From Desulfobacterales bacterium (lineage in GTDB: Bacteria > Desulfobacterota > Desulfobacteria > Desulfobacterales > UBA2174_A), in contig JALOPD010000255.1 in the NCBI GenBank assembly GCA_025454075.1, positions 1 through 10,320 of the forward strand: DNA of 10,320 nucleotides, given 5' to 3'. The translations under genes were made by a program, and so were the position numbers. Shown one piece after another: positions 1 through 8,174 of this stretch (positions are counted from its first letter, which is position 1; the number at the start of each line of letters is the position of its first letter). Under the pieces are notes generated by a model. It was not told where the DNA came from, did no database searches, and saw nothing but the letters and a program-made list of their open reading frames with translations.

Positions 1-317
1 GCCTGAAATTGCTTGCGGTTGAACAAAATTCCCTTATGAAAACGGTAAAGAACGCGGCTGACGGCTGCGTCCCTCGGATCCCTGGCCATCCAGACCTTGC
101 GGTCGTACTGGAATTTTGCGAAGTGCTTCTGGTAGACCTCGAAGTTCTTGCCTTTACGCTCTTCGTAGGTGTGTTTGTAGACGGCGTTTTCATAGTTGCC
201 GGTATACTTGCCGGGTTTCCCACCAGAGAATGCATGGCAGTTCGGAAGCCCGCCCGCCACTTTGTACACCATGCCCGTGGTGCCGGATTTGCCGAGTCCG
301 AGGATCAAAACTTTCAT
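1..317 (-). CDS. PAPS-dependent sulfotransferase, N-terminal part (3' end outside window)
   Basis: Reading leftward from an ATG at 317-315, 105 codons stay open to the window edge, so the C-terminal part is missing here. Residues 3-14 (VLILGLGKSGTT) match the 5'-phosphosulfate-binding loop of sulfotransferases; the KSGTT core is the form seen in the SULT family. Residues 79-91 (RDPRDAAVSRVLY) match the 3'-phosphate-binding motif, with Arg79 and Ser87 spaced eight apart as in that family. The enzyme should transfer sulfate from PAPS to an acceptor hydroxyl; the acceptor cannot be read from the sequence. Lying downstream of two surface-carbohydrate genes on the same strand, it may sulfate a surface glycan (inference). 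An AGGGG-type Shine-Dalgarno lies about 10 nt upstream. It has its own promoter candidate at 395-424 and a terminator-like hairpin in the leader. Another P-loop kinase-like function is possible but less likely given both PAPS motifs. Confidence 0.8.
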   Translation of the reverse strand, partial: MKVLILGLGKSGTTGMVYKVAGGLPNCHAFSGGKPGKYTGNYENAVYKHTYEERKGKNFEVYQKHFAKFQYDRKVWMARDPRDAAVSRVLYRFHKGILFNRKQFQ

Positions 318-342
318 GGTTGCCCGCCCCTAAAATAAAAAC

Positions 343-360
343 CGGACGATCCTGCGTCCG
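343..360 (-). terminator. Hairpin plus T-tract in the sulfotransferase leader (terminator or attenuator)
   Basis: On the minus strand CGGACG and CGTCCG form a 6-bp stem with a 6-nt loop, followed at once by GGTTTTTATTTTA (about 342-330). This has the layout of an intrinsic terminator. It lies about 25 nt before the sulfotransferase ATG and downstream of the candidate promoter at 395-424. It could therefore end transcription from the upstream pseudogene, or attenuate the sulfotransferase itself. The stem is short, so termination efficiency is uncertain. Confidence 0.5.
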
Positions 361-394
361 TGCCATCACCCCATACCTGCGACGATGCCTCGTG

Positions 395-424
395 TGTATA
401 CCCGAATTGCCCTTTTACTGTCAA
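395..424 (-). promoter_or_regulatory. Sigma70-type promoter candidate for the sulfotransferase gene
   Basis: On the minus strand a perfect -35 box TTGACA (424-419) is followed by an 18-nt spacer and TATACA (400-395). Transcription would start near 388 and give a leader of about 70 nt that contains the hairpin at 360-343. The site lies in the 140-nt gap between the broken paralogue and the sulfotransferase, so the latter is probably expressed independently. Confidence 0.6.
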
Positions 425-457
425 GACGCGCCGTGTGCCGGCCCCGCGGTCGACGCG

Positions 458-1838
458 TCAGCCGGTCGGCCGTACGCTGAAGATCTGGGGCGTGATCGCT
501 TCTGCTGAAATGGGGGTTTCATCTCCAAGAATCTCCTGAAAGCGCCGAATCCGTCGGCGAAGCTCTTCCACGGTGATGCCCGGGTAGCGGTGGCGGTGGA
601 ACTCCGTCGGGGCATGGGACCCGGGAAAATAGGATTTCACGCGTTTGATCCAATAACGGGTCTCCGCCGTGATGAAACCGTAGAACCGTTTATGAAGCGC
701 CGGCGCCGGCAAATCAGGGCGCTTCTCGGTGATCGCCTGCAGGACGTCCATCATCCGTTCGCAGGCGAGTGCGCCCTCCTGGCCGGTCAGGTAGCGTTCG
801 ACCAGGGCCGTGCGCACTTCGCCGCCGGCGGCGCCGCGCTTTCCGTCCAGTACCTGCTGAACCCCGTCGATCAGCTCGGCGGTCGTAAAACACTGATGGC
901 TCAGTCCGTGCGGCAGGACATAGAAGGTGGTGTCGATGGCTTCGCTGACGGACGGGCGGAAGCTGAAAGCCGGAATCCGCATCACCGTTGTGGATCAGCG
1001 CCTTTGCGCCCAGCAGCCAGGGCACCACGTTGCCCTCGTTGGTGACATGGACCCGGCTGTTTCCGGAGGCAAGCCGCCGGTACGCGTCCTGGCCTTCCGT
1101 CGGGTGCGGCCGGACGACGATGGAAAGCGCGGGGAAAGCACGCGCCAGCTCCGGGATCAAGGCCTGAAAGGCCTCGAAAACCGACTGCTTCTGATCGCGC
1201 AGGGCTTCGGCGAACTGCCGGGTCATGCCGACGCCGGCCTTGCCGAATCGAGGCGTTTCGCCCGGATGCTTCACCGGCTTGAACAGGTTCTGGGCCGGGA
1301 AAAACGCATTGACGTGGTTGAAGTTGGTGTTGACCAGCAGGTAGTTCCCGTAGCGTTCTCGAATCGCCCGGACCTCGTCCGCATAGAACGCATGCAGCTC
1401 CGGCCGGAGCATATCGTTGCGCGGGTTTCCGGTGACGTGGATCGGCAGGTTCTGCGGCAGATGGGGATAACGCCGCCACAGGTCGGCATTGTTTTCACCC
1501 CAGGCGAACAGGTGCGACACATAGCGGATCGCCACGGGAGACAGCCGCCTTGAGTAATAGATTTCGGGCGGCAGATGGACCAGCGCCTCTTCATCCCACG
1601 TCAAAATCTCATGTCCGACCCGGTGCATGATTTGAAACATTTTCAAGTTGCGTTCGGTCATGCTCTTGTTCAGGTAGAGCCCGCGCGGAAAAGACGCGAT
1701 TCGGAAATCAATTTCGCGGTGGGATCCGATGATGGAAGTGAACCCCCGCCGGGCGGCGATGCACGCGAGCAGCAGCTTGGGGTCAAGTTCGCGCACCTGG
1801 TTTTCGACCGGTATGATCAACGGTGGAGGGGTCGGCAT
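458..1838 (-). pseudogene. Surface carbohydrate biosynthesis protein paralogue, frameshifted by a ~26-nt deletion
   Basis: The frame opens at ATG 1838-1836, with AGGAG at 1850-1846 seven nt before it, and stays homologous to the upstream neighbour (1858-3246) until ALIHNG near 985. Homology then resumes in another frame from MRIPAFSF (982) to a TGA at 460-458. Against the neighbour, about 26 nt are missing at 983-986, which removes the residues equivalent to CTTGVEAFE and shifts the frame; the original frame runs on as unrelated sequence to about 714. Roughly two thirds of aligned residues match the neighbour by eye, including IPVENQVRELDPKLLLAC, TWDEEALVHLPPE, HVTGNPR, VNTNFNHVNAF and VVRPHPTE. 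The two genes are a tandem duplication 19 nt apart. The lost segment is the most conserved glycine-rich motif of the family, so even a repaired frame would lack a key loop. A deletion in the sampled strain or an assembly error are both possible; 26 nt is large for a base-calling error. Confidence 0.82.
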
Positions 1839-1845
1839 GACATCT

Positions 1846-1850
1846 CTCCT
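1846..1850 (-). promoter_or_regulatory. Ribosome binding site of the broken paralogue
   Basis: AGGAG on the minus strand, seven nt before the ATG at 1838, sits in the 19-nt gap after the stop of the upstream paralogue. It fixes the start of the pseudogene and shows the pair was organised as one operon. Confidence 0.7.
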
Positions 1851-1857
1851 GCGCCGG

Positions 1858-3246
1858 TCAGGCCACGCGGATTCGATATATGGTGGCTGTGACGGGCTCC
1901 ACTGCCAGGCGCGTGCGATCGCCCAGCAGCTGCTGAAAACGGGCGAGGCGCTCGGAAACCTCCTCCAGCGGGAGGCCGGGGTAGCGGTGACGCTGGAACT
2001 CCGGACGGTTGTGCGAGCCGGGCAGCATGGATTTTACGCGGCGCACCACGTGCAATCCTTGCGATGTCAGCCAGCGCTCGCAGCGTCGCCATACGGCCTG
2101 GGATATGGGGCGAGTCTGGTCCGATGCGATCTGCTCCAGCACGTCCACCACGCGTTCACACGCCAATGGGCCGTCCTGCGCCGCCAAGTGGTGCCGCACG
2201 AGGGCCCGGCGGTTTTCGCCATCCGGAGCGCCGAGCGTCCCCTCCAAAATGCGTTGCAGGGTGTCTCGAAGCTCATCGAAAGAAAAACAATTGTGGCTCA
2301 GTACGTTGGGCAGACGGTAGAATCCGGCGTCATAGGTGTCGTTGACGGTCGCGCGGTAGCTCAGGGCCGGCACCCGCAATTCGAACGCCTCCACCCCCGT
2401 GGTGCAGCCGTTGTGGATCAGCGCTTTCGCGCTCAACAGCCAGGGGACCACGTTGCCCTCGTTGGTGACCCTCACCCGGCGGCATTCCGACGCGATCCGG
2501 CGGTAGGCCTCGTGGCTCTCCGTGGGGTGGGGCCGGACCACGATGGTGTGGTCGGGGAAACTCTTTTCCAGCCGAGGGATCATGCGCTGGAAATCGGCGA
2601 ACACGGCCAGTTTGTGGTCTCTAAGTCCTTCGGCGTACTCCCGGCTCATGCCGCGCGCGGCCCGGCCGAACTTGGGAGTCTCACCGGGATTTTTGACGGG
2701 TTTGAAAAGATTCATGTCCGGCCCGAAGGCGTTGACATGGTTGAAATTGGTGTTGACGAGGATGAAGTCCCCGAATTCGCGACGGATTTTTTCCAATTCG
2801 GCGGCGTAGTAGGCGTGCATGTTCGGCCGCAGCAAGTCGCTGCGCGGGTTGCCGGTGACATGGATCGGAATCCCCTGCGGCAGATGCGCATACCGGCGCC
2901 ACAGCTCTGCATTTTCTTCGCCCCAGGCAAAAAGATGATTGACGTAGCGAACGGCGGCAGGATGCAGTCGCCGCGAAAAGTAGGTCTCCGGCGGCAGATG
3001 CACGAGGGCTTCCTCGTCCCATGTGATAATGTCGTGGCCGTATTTGGCGGCAACCCAGAAGAACAGAAGGCTGCGCACGGTCATGCTTTTGGAGAGGTAG
3101 ATGCTGCGGGGAAAAGAGTCGATGAGCATCTCCATTTCCCGGCGGGAGCCGATAACGGAAGAAAACCCGCGCCGAGCCGCCACACAGGCAAGGAGCAACT
3201 TGGGGTCCAGCTCTCGGACCTGGTTTTCGACCGGGATCAACAGCAA
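1858..3246 (-). CDS. Surface carbohydrate biosynthesis protein (GT-B-like), intact tandem paralogue
   Basis: A 462-residue protein of the family usually annotated 'surface carbohydrate biosynthesis protein', which resembles GT-B glycosyl- or polyol-phosphate transferases. Recognisable blocks are LIPVENQVRELDPKLLLAC (3-21), TWDEEALVHLPPE (75-87), HVTGNPRSD (129-137), VNTNFNHVNAF (164-174), VVRPHPTE (236-243) and HNGCTTGVEAF (278-288). The RPHP and HNGCTTGVEA blocks sit where donor-binding residues lie in CDP-glycerol-transferase-like enzymes; this functional reading is inference and the substrate is unknown. No signal peptide or membrane helix is seen, so it is probably cytoplasmic. The start is unusual: no ATG or GTG occurs in frame back to the upstream stop at 3327-3325. 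The TTG at 3246-3244 gives the expected N-terminus MLLIPVEN but has no clear Shine-Dalgarno. It is followed 19 nt later by its broken copy and further on by a sulfotransferase. Confidence 0.8.
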   Translation of the reverse strand: MLLIPVENQVRELDPKLLLACVAARRGFSSVIGSRREMEMLIDSFPRSIYLSKSMTVRSLLFFWVAAKYGHDIITWDEEALVHLPPETYFSRRLHPAAVRYVNHLFAWGEENAELWRRYAHLPQGIPIHVTGNPRSDLLRPNMHAYYAAELEKIRREFGDFILVNTNFNHVNAFGPDMNLFKPVKNPGETPKFGRAARGMSREYAEGLRDHKLAVFADFQRMIPRLEKSFPDHTIVVRPHPTESHEAYRRIASECRRVRVTNEGNVVPWLLSAKALIHNGCTTGVEAFELRVPALSYRATVNDTYDAGFYRLPNVLSHNCFSFDELRDTLQRILEGTLGAPDGENRRALVRHHLAAQDGPLACERVVDVLEQIASDQTRPISQAVWRRCERWLTSQGLHVVRRVKSMLPGSHNRPEFQRHRYPGLPLEEVSERLARFQQLLGDRTRLAVEPVTATIYRIRVA

Positions 3247-3338
3247 AGGGCGGATAGCACGCGGCGCAGCGGGCCGGGATTTAATTCCGTCGGGTCGAAT
3301 TCCTGGCAGCCGGATGCAGGGTAATCAATTTTTAAATT

Positions 3339-3367
3339 TTCACAAATAGACCATATGAACATTAAAT
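3339..3367 (+). promoter_or_regulatory. Possible divergent promoter toward der
   Basis: On the plus strand TTCACA (3339-3344), a 17-nt spacer and TTAAAT (3362-3367) make a moderate sigma70-like match that overlaps the opposing promoter almost base for base. If used, der would have a leader of about 170 nt. No better plus-strand candidate is seen in the rest of the 300-nt divergent gap (3247-3546), which otherwise holds nothing I can name. Confidence 0.3.
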
Positions 3368-3372
3368 GTCAA
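3343..3372 (-). promoter_or_regulatory. Promoter candidate for the surface-carbohydrate operon
   Basis: On the minus strand TTGACA (3372-3367) is followed by an 18-nt spacer and TATTTG (3348-3343), a weak -10, within an AT-rich patch that stands out from the GC-rich surroundings. Transcription would start near 3336 and leave a leader of about 90 nt before the TTG start at 3246. Confidence 0.5.
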
Positions 3373-3546
3373 TAAAATCGTTGCATAAAACGTTTCACGA
3401 AGGCATTTTTCGGCTTCACGTGCCGGCGCGTGCCCGTGTTTGATTCTTCTTGCGCGCTTATCCAATGGATGCCCTATTGAGCGGAATTCGGCCGGCGTCT
3501 CGGCAACGCTTGCTTTTTCGCGAGGGGGCCTCTAAAACAACACCCA

Positions 3547-4878
3547 ATGACTCCCATCGTCGCCATCCTCGGCCGGCCCAACGTCGGCAAATCGACGTTG
3601 TTCAACCGCATCACCCGGACCCGGGATGCCCTGGTGGACGACACCCCCGGGGTGACGCGGGACCGGCACTACGGCCGAGCGTCCTGGAACGAGGTCGGGT
3701 TCATGGTGGTCGACACCGGCGGGTTCGCCGATGACGACGAGTTTTCCAAGGAGATCCGTTTTCAAATTTCCCAGGCCATCGAAGAGGCGGACGTCGTTCT
3801 GCTCGTATTGGACGGGAAGGCCGGGCTGTCGCCCTACGACCGCGAACTGCTCGACACCCTGCGGGGCATCCGTAAGCCGGTGTTCTACCTGGTGAACAAG
3901 ATCGACGGCCTTGAACATGAAGGCCGCCTGGAGGATTTCTACCGGTTGGGGGTCGAGCCGCTCTACCCGGTGTCGGCCGAGCACCGCTACGGCGTGAGCG
4001 ATTTTCTCGACGACCTCGTGAAGGCCTTGCCCCGGCCGGTCGAGGAGGCGGCGGGGGAGGGGGGCTCCGACAGGATCGGCCTGGCCGTCGTCGGCCGGCC
4101 GAACGTCGGCAAATCTTCCCTGATCAACCGCTTCCTGGGGCAGGACCGCCTGGTGGTGAGCCCCACCCCCGGCACGACCCGGGATGCGATCGATACCGTC
4201 TGCCGCCGCGGCGACAGGTCCTACCTGATGATCGACACGGCCGGCATCCGCCGCAAAGGAAAAGTGCACCAAAAGCTGGAGAAGTTTTCGGTGATCAAGG
4301 CCCTGCGCAGCCTCGAGCGCTGCGACGTCGCGCTGATCGTCCTGGACGCCGGGGAGGGCATCACGGACCAGGACATCTCCATCGCCGGGTACGCGTTCGA
4401 GCGCAGCTGCGGGGTGGTGCTCGTGCTCAACAAGTGGGACCTGGCCGAGAAAAACGGCGTCTCCGAGAAAAAGATGATGGAGGTGCTGAGGGTGCAGGCC
4501 AAGTTCCTGAGCTTTGCGCCGGCGCTGACCGTGTCCGCCCGGACCGGCCGGCGGGTGAACCGGGTTTTTCAGCTGGTGGATGAGGTGTATGCCCAGTACA
4601 GCCGGCGCATCGCCACCGGTGAGTTGAACCGCCTGCTCGAGACGGCGCTCGAGCGCAATCCGCCGCCGCTGCATCGCGGCCGCCCGGTGAAGTTCTACTA
4701 CGCCACCCAGGTGACGAGCCAGCCGCCCACGGTCGTGTTTTTCGTGAACCACCCCGAGGCCGTGCACTTTTCCTACCAGCGCTATCTGGTCAACCAGCTG
4801 CGCGAGCAGACCGGCCTCGACCGGACGCCGATCCGGATGCTTTTCAGGCAGCGGGAGCGCCGGGAGAGCAAAGAGTGA
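3547..4878 (+). CDS. der: Ribosome assembly GTPase Der (EngA)
   Basis: A 443-residue double-GTPase of normal family length. The first G domain has GRPNVGKS (9-16), DTGG (56-59), NKID (117-120) and SAE (143-145). The second has GRPNVGKS (183-190), DTAG (230-233), NKWD (295-298) and SAR (330-332). The C-terminal segment, about 350-440, is the KH-like domain with the family's [16 protein letters not shown] region. Der binds the 50S subunit precursor in the cytoplasm and is needed for its maturation. The ATG at 3547 gives the canonical N-terminus, but no good Shine-Dalgarno lies at the usual distance: the closest, GAGGGGG at 3522-3528, is 18 nt away. It is transcribed away from the surface-carbohydrate operon and followed by a 412-nt gap. 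Confidence 0.97.
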   Translation: MTPIVAILGRPNVGKSTLFNRITRTRDALVDDTPGVTRDRHYGRASWNEVGFMVVDTGGFADDDEFSKEIRFQISQAIEEADVVLLVLDGKAGLSPYDRELLDTLRGIRKPVFYLVNKIDGLEHEGRLEDFYRLGVEPLYPVSAEHRYGVSDFLDDLVKALPRPVEEAAGEGGSDRIGLAVVGRPNVGKSSLINRFLGQDRLVVSPTPGTTRDAIDTVCRRGDRSYLMIDTAGIRRKGKVHQKLEKFSVIKALRSLERCDVALIVLDAGEGITDQDISIAGYAFERSCGVVLVLNKWDLAEKNGVSEKKMMEVLRVQAKFLSFAPALTVSARTGRRVNRVFQLVDEVYAQYSRRIATGELNRLLETALERNPPPLHRGRPVKFYYATQVTSQPPTVVFFVNHPEAVHFSYQRYLVNQLREQTGLDRTPIRMLFRQRERRESKE

Positions 4879-4916
4879 GGAATGAGTCCCGAGTCAGGAC
4901 TGGTTGCGGATTTCGG

Positions 4917-4936
4917 ATTTCGTGCTTCGAAATTTT
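4917..4936 (+). terminator. Weak terminator-like hairpin after der
   Basis: ATTTCG (4917-4922) and CGAAAT (4928-4933) form an AU-rich 6-bp stem with a 5-nt loop followed by TTT. It lies 38 nt after the der stop. A second small inverted repeat, AGTCC/GGACT, lies at 4885-4901. Either could contribute to the end of the der transcript, but both are weak. Confidence 0.25.
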
Positions 4937-4969
4937 GACGCTGCTTGCTCGGTCGCAAGGCACTACTTT

Positions 4970-5288
4970 TTATTACTCCGGCAAGTAACTATATCCAATA
5001 CCCTCAACTCCCGCAGAGGCGCAGCGGGGTGCCCCCCGCGGCGAGCCGCAACCCATTCTTCAGGCGACCCTGCCGCGCCCCCCAGCCGTCTCATGGAACC
5101 GACGGCAGGCAGCGACGGCCGGCGGCTCCGTGAAAAAGACTGTCCTCTGGGGCTGTCCGGGTCGGTATGGAGCGGTCTGGCTGCCGTACGTTGGTTCGAT
5201 GAACGGGTGGTTGCGGCTCGCCGCGGCGGGCCCCCCGCTCCGCCTGACATCGGCTGAAGTTGTACCTGTTTTATTGCCGGAGTAATAA
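4970..5288. repeat. 319-bp imperfect palindrome, MITE-like, with TA-flanked terminal inverted repeats
   Basis: TTATTACTCCGGCAA (4970-4984) is repeated exactly in inverted form at 5274-5288. Inside, an 18-bp block (5036-5053) is an exact inverted copy of 5209-5226, within a longer, less perfect match. Further in, CATGGAACC (5092-5100) pairs approximately with the inverse of 5193-5201. The arms share a centre near 5130, apart from an indel of about 30 nt in the innermost part, so the whole gap is one large palindrome. The ends can be read as TTACTCCGGCAA and its inverse, each flanked by TA, which is the target duplication of IS630/mariner-type elements (inference). No transposase is encoded; the open frames inside it look incidental. 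Two inverted copies of a shorter dispersed repeat are an alternative. Confidence 0.7.
5279..5282 (+). promoter_or_regulatory. rarA ribosome binding site inside the right terminal inverted repeat
   Basis: GGAG lies 8 nt before the rarA ATG at 5291 and is the only suitable Shine-Dalgarno. It is part of the right inverted repeat (5274-5288) of the palindromic element, so the element supplies the translation signal of the following gene. Confidence 0.7.
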
Positions 5289-5290
5289 CC

Positions 5291-6667
5291 ATGGACATCT
5301 TCGACTATCACGCCCGGAAGGACGCCGCCGCGGGCCGGCCCCTGGCCGAGCGCATGCGGCCCCGCCGCCTGTCGGAGTTCATCGGCCAGCCGCACGTGGT
5401 GGGGGACGGCTCGCTGATCCGAATGGCGGCCGAGCAGGACCGCGTCTTTTCCATGATCCTCTGGGGGCCGCCGGGTTGCGGCAAGACGACCCTGGCGCGC
5501 ATCATCGCCGGCGACACACGCTCGCACTTCGTGCATTTTTCGGCCGTGCTCTCCGGGGTCAAGGAAATCCGGGCCGTGATCGAGGAGGCCCGCGAGCAGC
5601 AGCGGCTCCACCGGCGGCGCACAGTCCTGTTCGTCGACGAAATCCATCGATTCAACAAGGCCCAGCAGGACGCTTTTCTGCACCATGTGGAGAGCGGGCT
5701 GATCACCCTGATCGGCGCCACCACCGAGAACCCCTCCTTCGAGGTCATTGCGCCCCTGCTCTCCCGTTGCCGGGTGGTGACCCTGGACCGGCTCACCGAA
5801 GAGGAGATCGCCGCCATCGTCGCCCAGGCCCTCGCGGATGAGGAGCGGGGCCTCGGAGCGTTGCGCCTTCAGCTGGATCCCGAGGCGCTGGCCCTGCTCG
5901 TGCGCGTCGCCGACGGCGATGCGCGTGCGGCCCTGAACAGCCTGGAGGTCGCGGCCTCCCTGGCGCGGGCGCCGGAGGGGTCCCGGCCGGGGCCCGGCCC
6001 GGTCGTCACGCGGGCCGTCATGGAGCAGGCGCTGCAGAAGAAAGCGCTGGTCTACGACAAGTCCGGCGAGGAGCATTACAACCTGATCTCGGCGCTCCAC
6101 AAAAGCCTGCGGGGGAGCGACCCGGATGCCGCGCTCTACTGGCTGGCGCGCATGCTGGAGGCGGGCGAAGACCCTTTCTTCATCGCCCGGCGCATGGTGC
6201 GCTTCGCCTCCGAGGACATCGGCAACGCCGACCCGCCGGCGCTCGGGGTCGCCATGCAGGCCATGGAGGCCTTCCGCTTTCTCGGCCACCCCGAGGGCGA
6301 ACTCGCCCTGGCCCAGGCCGCCGTCTACCTCGCCACCGCGCCGAAGAGCAACAGCATCTACATCGCCTACGGCCGGGTTCAGGAAGCGGTGGCGGAAAAG
6401 GGCTCGCTGCCCGTGCCGCTTCACATCCGCAACGCGCCGACGGCGCTCATGAAGGGCCTGGGCTACGGCCGGGGCTACCGGTATGCGCACGATTTCCGGG
6501 AGGCCTACGCCCCCCAGGACTACCTCCCGGATGATCTGAGAGGCAGGGTGTTTTATCATCCGACGGACCGGGGCTACGAAAAGACCGTGTCCGAGCGGCT
6601 GAGCCGCTGGCGGCAGCTGCGCCGGAAGGCCGCCGAAGGCGGGACGCCGCCGGATCGAAAACCCTGA
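5291..6667 (+). CDS. rarA: Replication-associated recombination protein RarA (MgsA/WRNIP1 family AAA+ ATPase)
   Basis: A 458-residue AAA+ ATPase related to clamp-loader subunits. Visible motifs are the N-terminal LAERMRPRRLSEFIGQ signature (18-33), Walker A GPPGCGKTT (59-67), Walker B VLFVDEIHRF (112-121), sensor 1 GATTENPSFE (142-151) and the arginine finger in SRC (158-160). The C-terminal half has the family's tetramerisation region, with YDKSGEEHYNLISALHKS and the SEDIGNADP block. RarA acts on DNA at stalled replication forks and in recombination, and interacts with SSB in characterised bacteria. Length and motif order are normal. The start at 5291 is set by the GGAG eight nt upstream. 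It stands alone between a palindromic repeat and a thiolase gene with its own promoter. There is no clear terminator after the stop at 6665-6667. Confidence 0.95.
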   Translation: MDIFDYHARKDAAAGRPLAERMRPRRLSEFIGQPHVVGDGSLIRMAAEQDRVFSMILWGPPGCGKTTLARIIAGDTRSHFVHFSAVLSGVKEIRAVIEEAREQQRLHRRRTVLFVDEIHRFNKAQQDAFLHHVESGLITLIGATTENPSFEVIAPLLSRCRVVTLDRLTEEEIAAIVAQALADEERGLGALRLQLDPEALALLVRVADGDARAALNSLEVAASLARAPEGSRPGPGPVVTRAVMEQALQKKALVYDKSGEEHYNLISALHKSLRGSDPDAALYWLARMLEAGEDPFFIARRMVRFASEDIGNADPPALGVAMQAMEAFRFLGHPEGELALAQAAVYLATAPKSNSIYIAYGRVQEAVAEKGSLPVPLHIRNAPTALMKGLGYGRGYRYAHDFREAYAPQDYLPDDLRGRVFYHPTDRGYEKTVSERLSRWRQLRRKAAEGGTPPDRKP

Positions 6668-6675
6668 TCGCCGGA

Positions 6676-6705
6676 TTGACCCGGACGAGCGGCTCGTGGT
6701 ATAAA
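6676..6705 (+). promoter_or_regulatory. Extended -10 sigma70 promoter of the thiolase gene
   Basis: TTGACC (6676-6681), an 18-nt spacer and TATAAA (6700-6705), with TG at 6697-6698 forming an extended -10 (TGGTATAAA). Transcription should start near 6712, giving a leader of about 70 nt. The spacer contains an operator-like palindrome, and an AT-rich inverted repeat, ATAAAAA/TTTTTAT, spans 6701-6718. Confidence 0.65.
6685..6697. promoter_or_regulatory. Operator-like 13-bp palindrome between -35 and -10 of the thiolase promoter
   Basis: ACGAGC and GCTCGT flank a single G, a perfect inverted repeat placed exactly in the promoter spacer. A bound dimeric repressor there would block RNA polymerase. 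The one-base centre makes an RNA hairpin with the full stem impossible, so a DNA site is the more natural reading. The binding protein is unknown. Confidence 0.4.
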
Positions 6706-6770
6706 AAAATCTTTTTATCTTTCAGACGTCGGCGGAGCCGGGTCGGAAAATGCGGATCACTATCTAACGG

Positions 6771-6777
6771 AGGAGGT
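6771..6777 (+). promoter_or_regulatory. Strong thiolase ribosome binding site
   Basis: AGGAGGT, inside GGAGGAGGT, lies 7 nt before the ATG at 6785. It is the best Shine-Dalgarno in the window and suggests high expression. Confidence 0.85.
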
Positions 6778-6784
6778 TTCAGTC

Positions 6785-8071
<1,287 letters not shown>

Positions 8072-8079
8072 AGCGCGAC

Positions 8080-8108
8080 GCGTCATCCCCGAAGATGACG
8101 CACTTTTT
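8080..8108 (+). terminator. Intrinsic terminator after the thiolase gene
   Basis: GCGTCATC (8080-8087) and GATGACGC (8094-8101) form a perfect 8-bp stem with a CCCGAA loop, followed by AC and five T. It lies 9 nt after the thiolase stop. Confidence 0.85.
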
Positions 8109-8110
8109 CC

Positions 8111-8139
8111 TTTACTTGATTTGCTGCTATTGCTAATAG
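8111..8139 (+). promoter_or_regulatory. Weak promoter candidate for the small membrane protein
   Basis: TTTACT (8111-8116), a 17-nt spacer and TAATAG (8134-8139) with a TG at 8131-8132. The match is modest, but the site lies just after the thiolase terminator, where the small gene would need its own start. Confidence 0.3.
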
Positions 8140-8174
8140 TTAAGAGCAAAATCGCACAGGGAGGGGATATCAGC

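Noticed and set aside
300..368. Alternative upstream frame ATGGCACGG (368 leftward) reading RPVFILGAG, which resembles the start of a sulfotransferase
   Set aside because: It is in another frame from the clear sulfotransferase (ATG at 317) and loses any likeness after about nine residues, so it is probably chance.
983..986. Programmed ribosomal frameshift joining the two halves of 458-1838
   Set aside because: Alignment with the paralogue shows about 26 conserved nucleotides missing, not a simple one-base slip, and no slippery heptamer is seen at the junction.
1729..3324. Long plus-strand open frame (531 codons) opposite the intact paralogue
   Set aside because: It is the GC-rich mirror of a gene with recognisable motifs; its own translation has no recognisable domain.
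3460..3470. Palindrome ATCCAATGGAT upstream of der
   Set aside because: Short, not placed relative to a convincing promoter; such 11-bp palindromes occur by chance.
3532..4767. Long minus-strand open frame opposite der
   Set aside because: Shadow of der; low-complexity His/Gly/Val-rich translation typical of antisense GC-rich frames.
5260..5288. Outward promoter TTGTAC-17-TAATAA at the right end of the palindromic element
   Set aside because: The -10 is weak and transcription would begin inside or after the rarA start codon.
4904..5298. Open frames on both strands inside the palindromic element (117 and 111 codons)
   Set aside because: Both owe short look-alike segments (PPRRAAT) to the inverted repeat itself, have no good ribosome site and no recognisable domain.
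5060..6559. Long minus-strand open frame (499 codons) opposite rarA, running into the palindromic element
   Set aside because: No recognisable domain; it mirrors a well-supported rarA gene.
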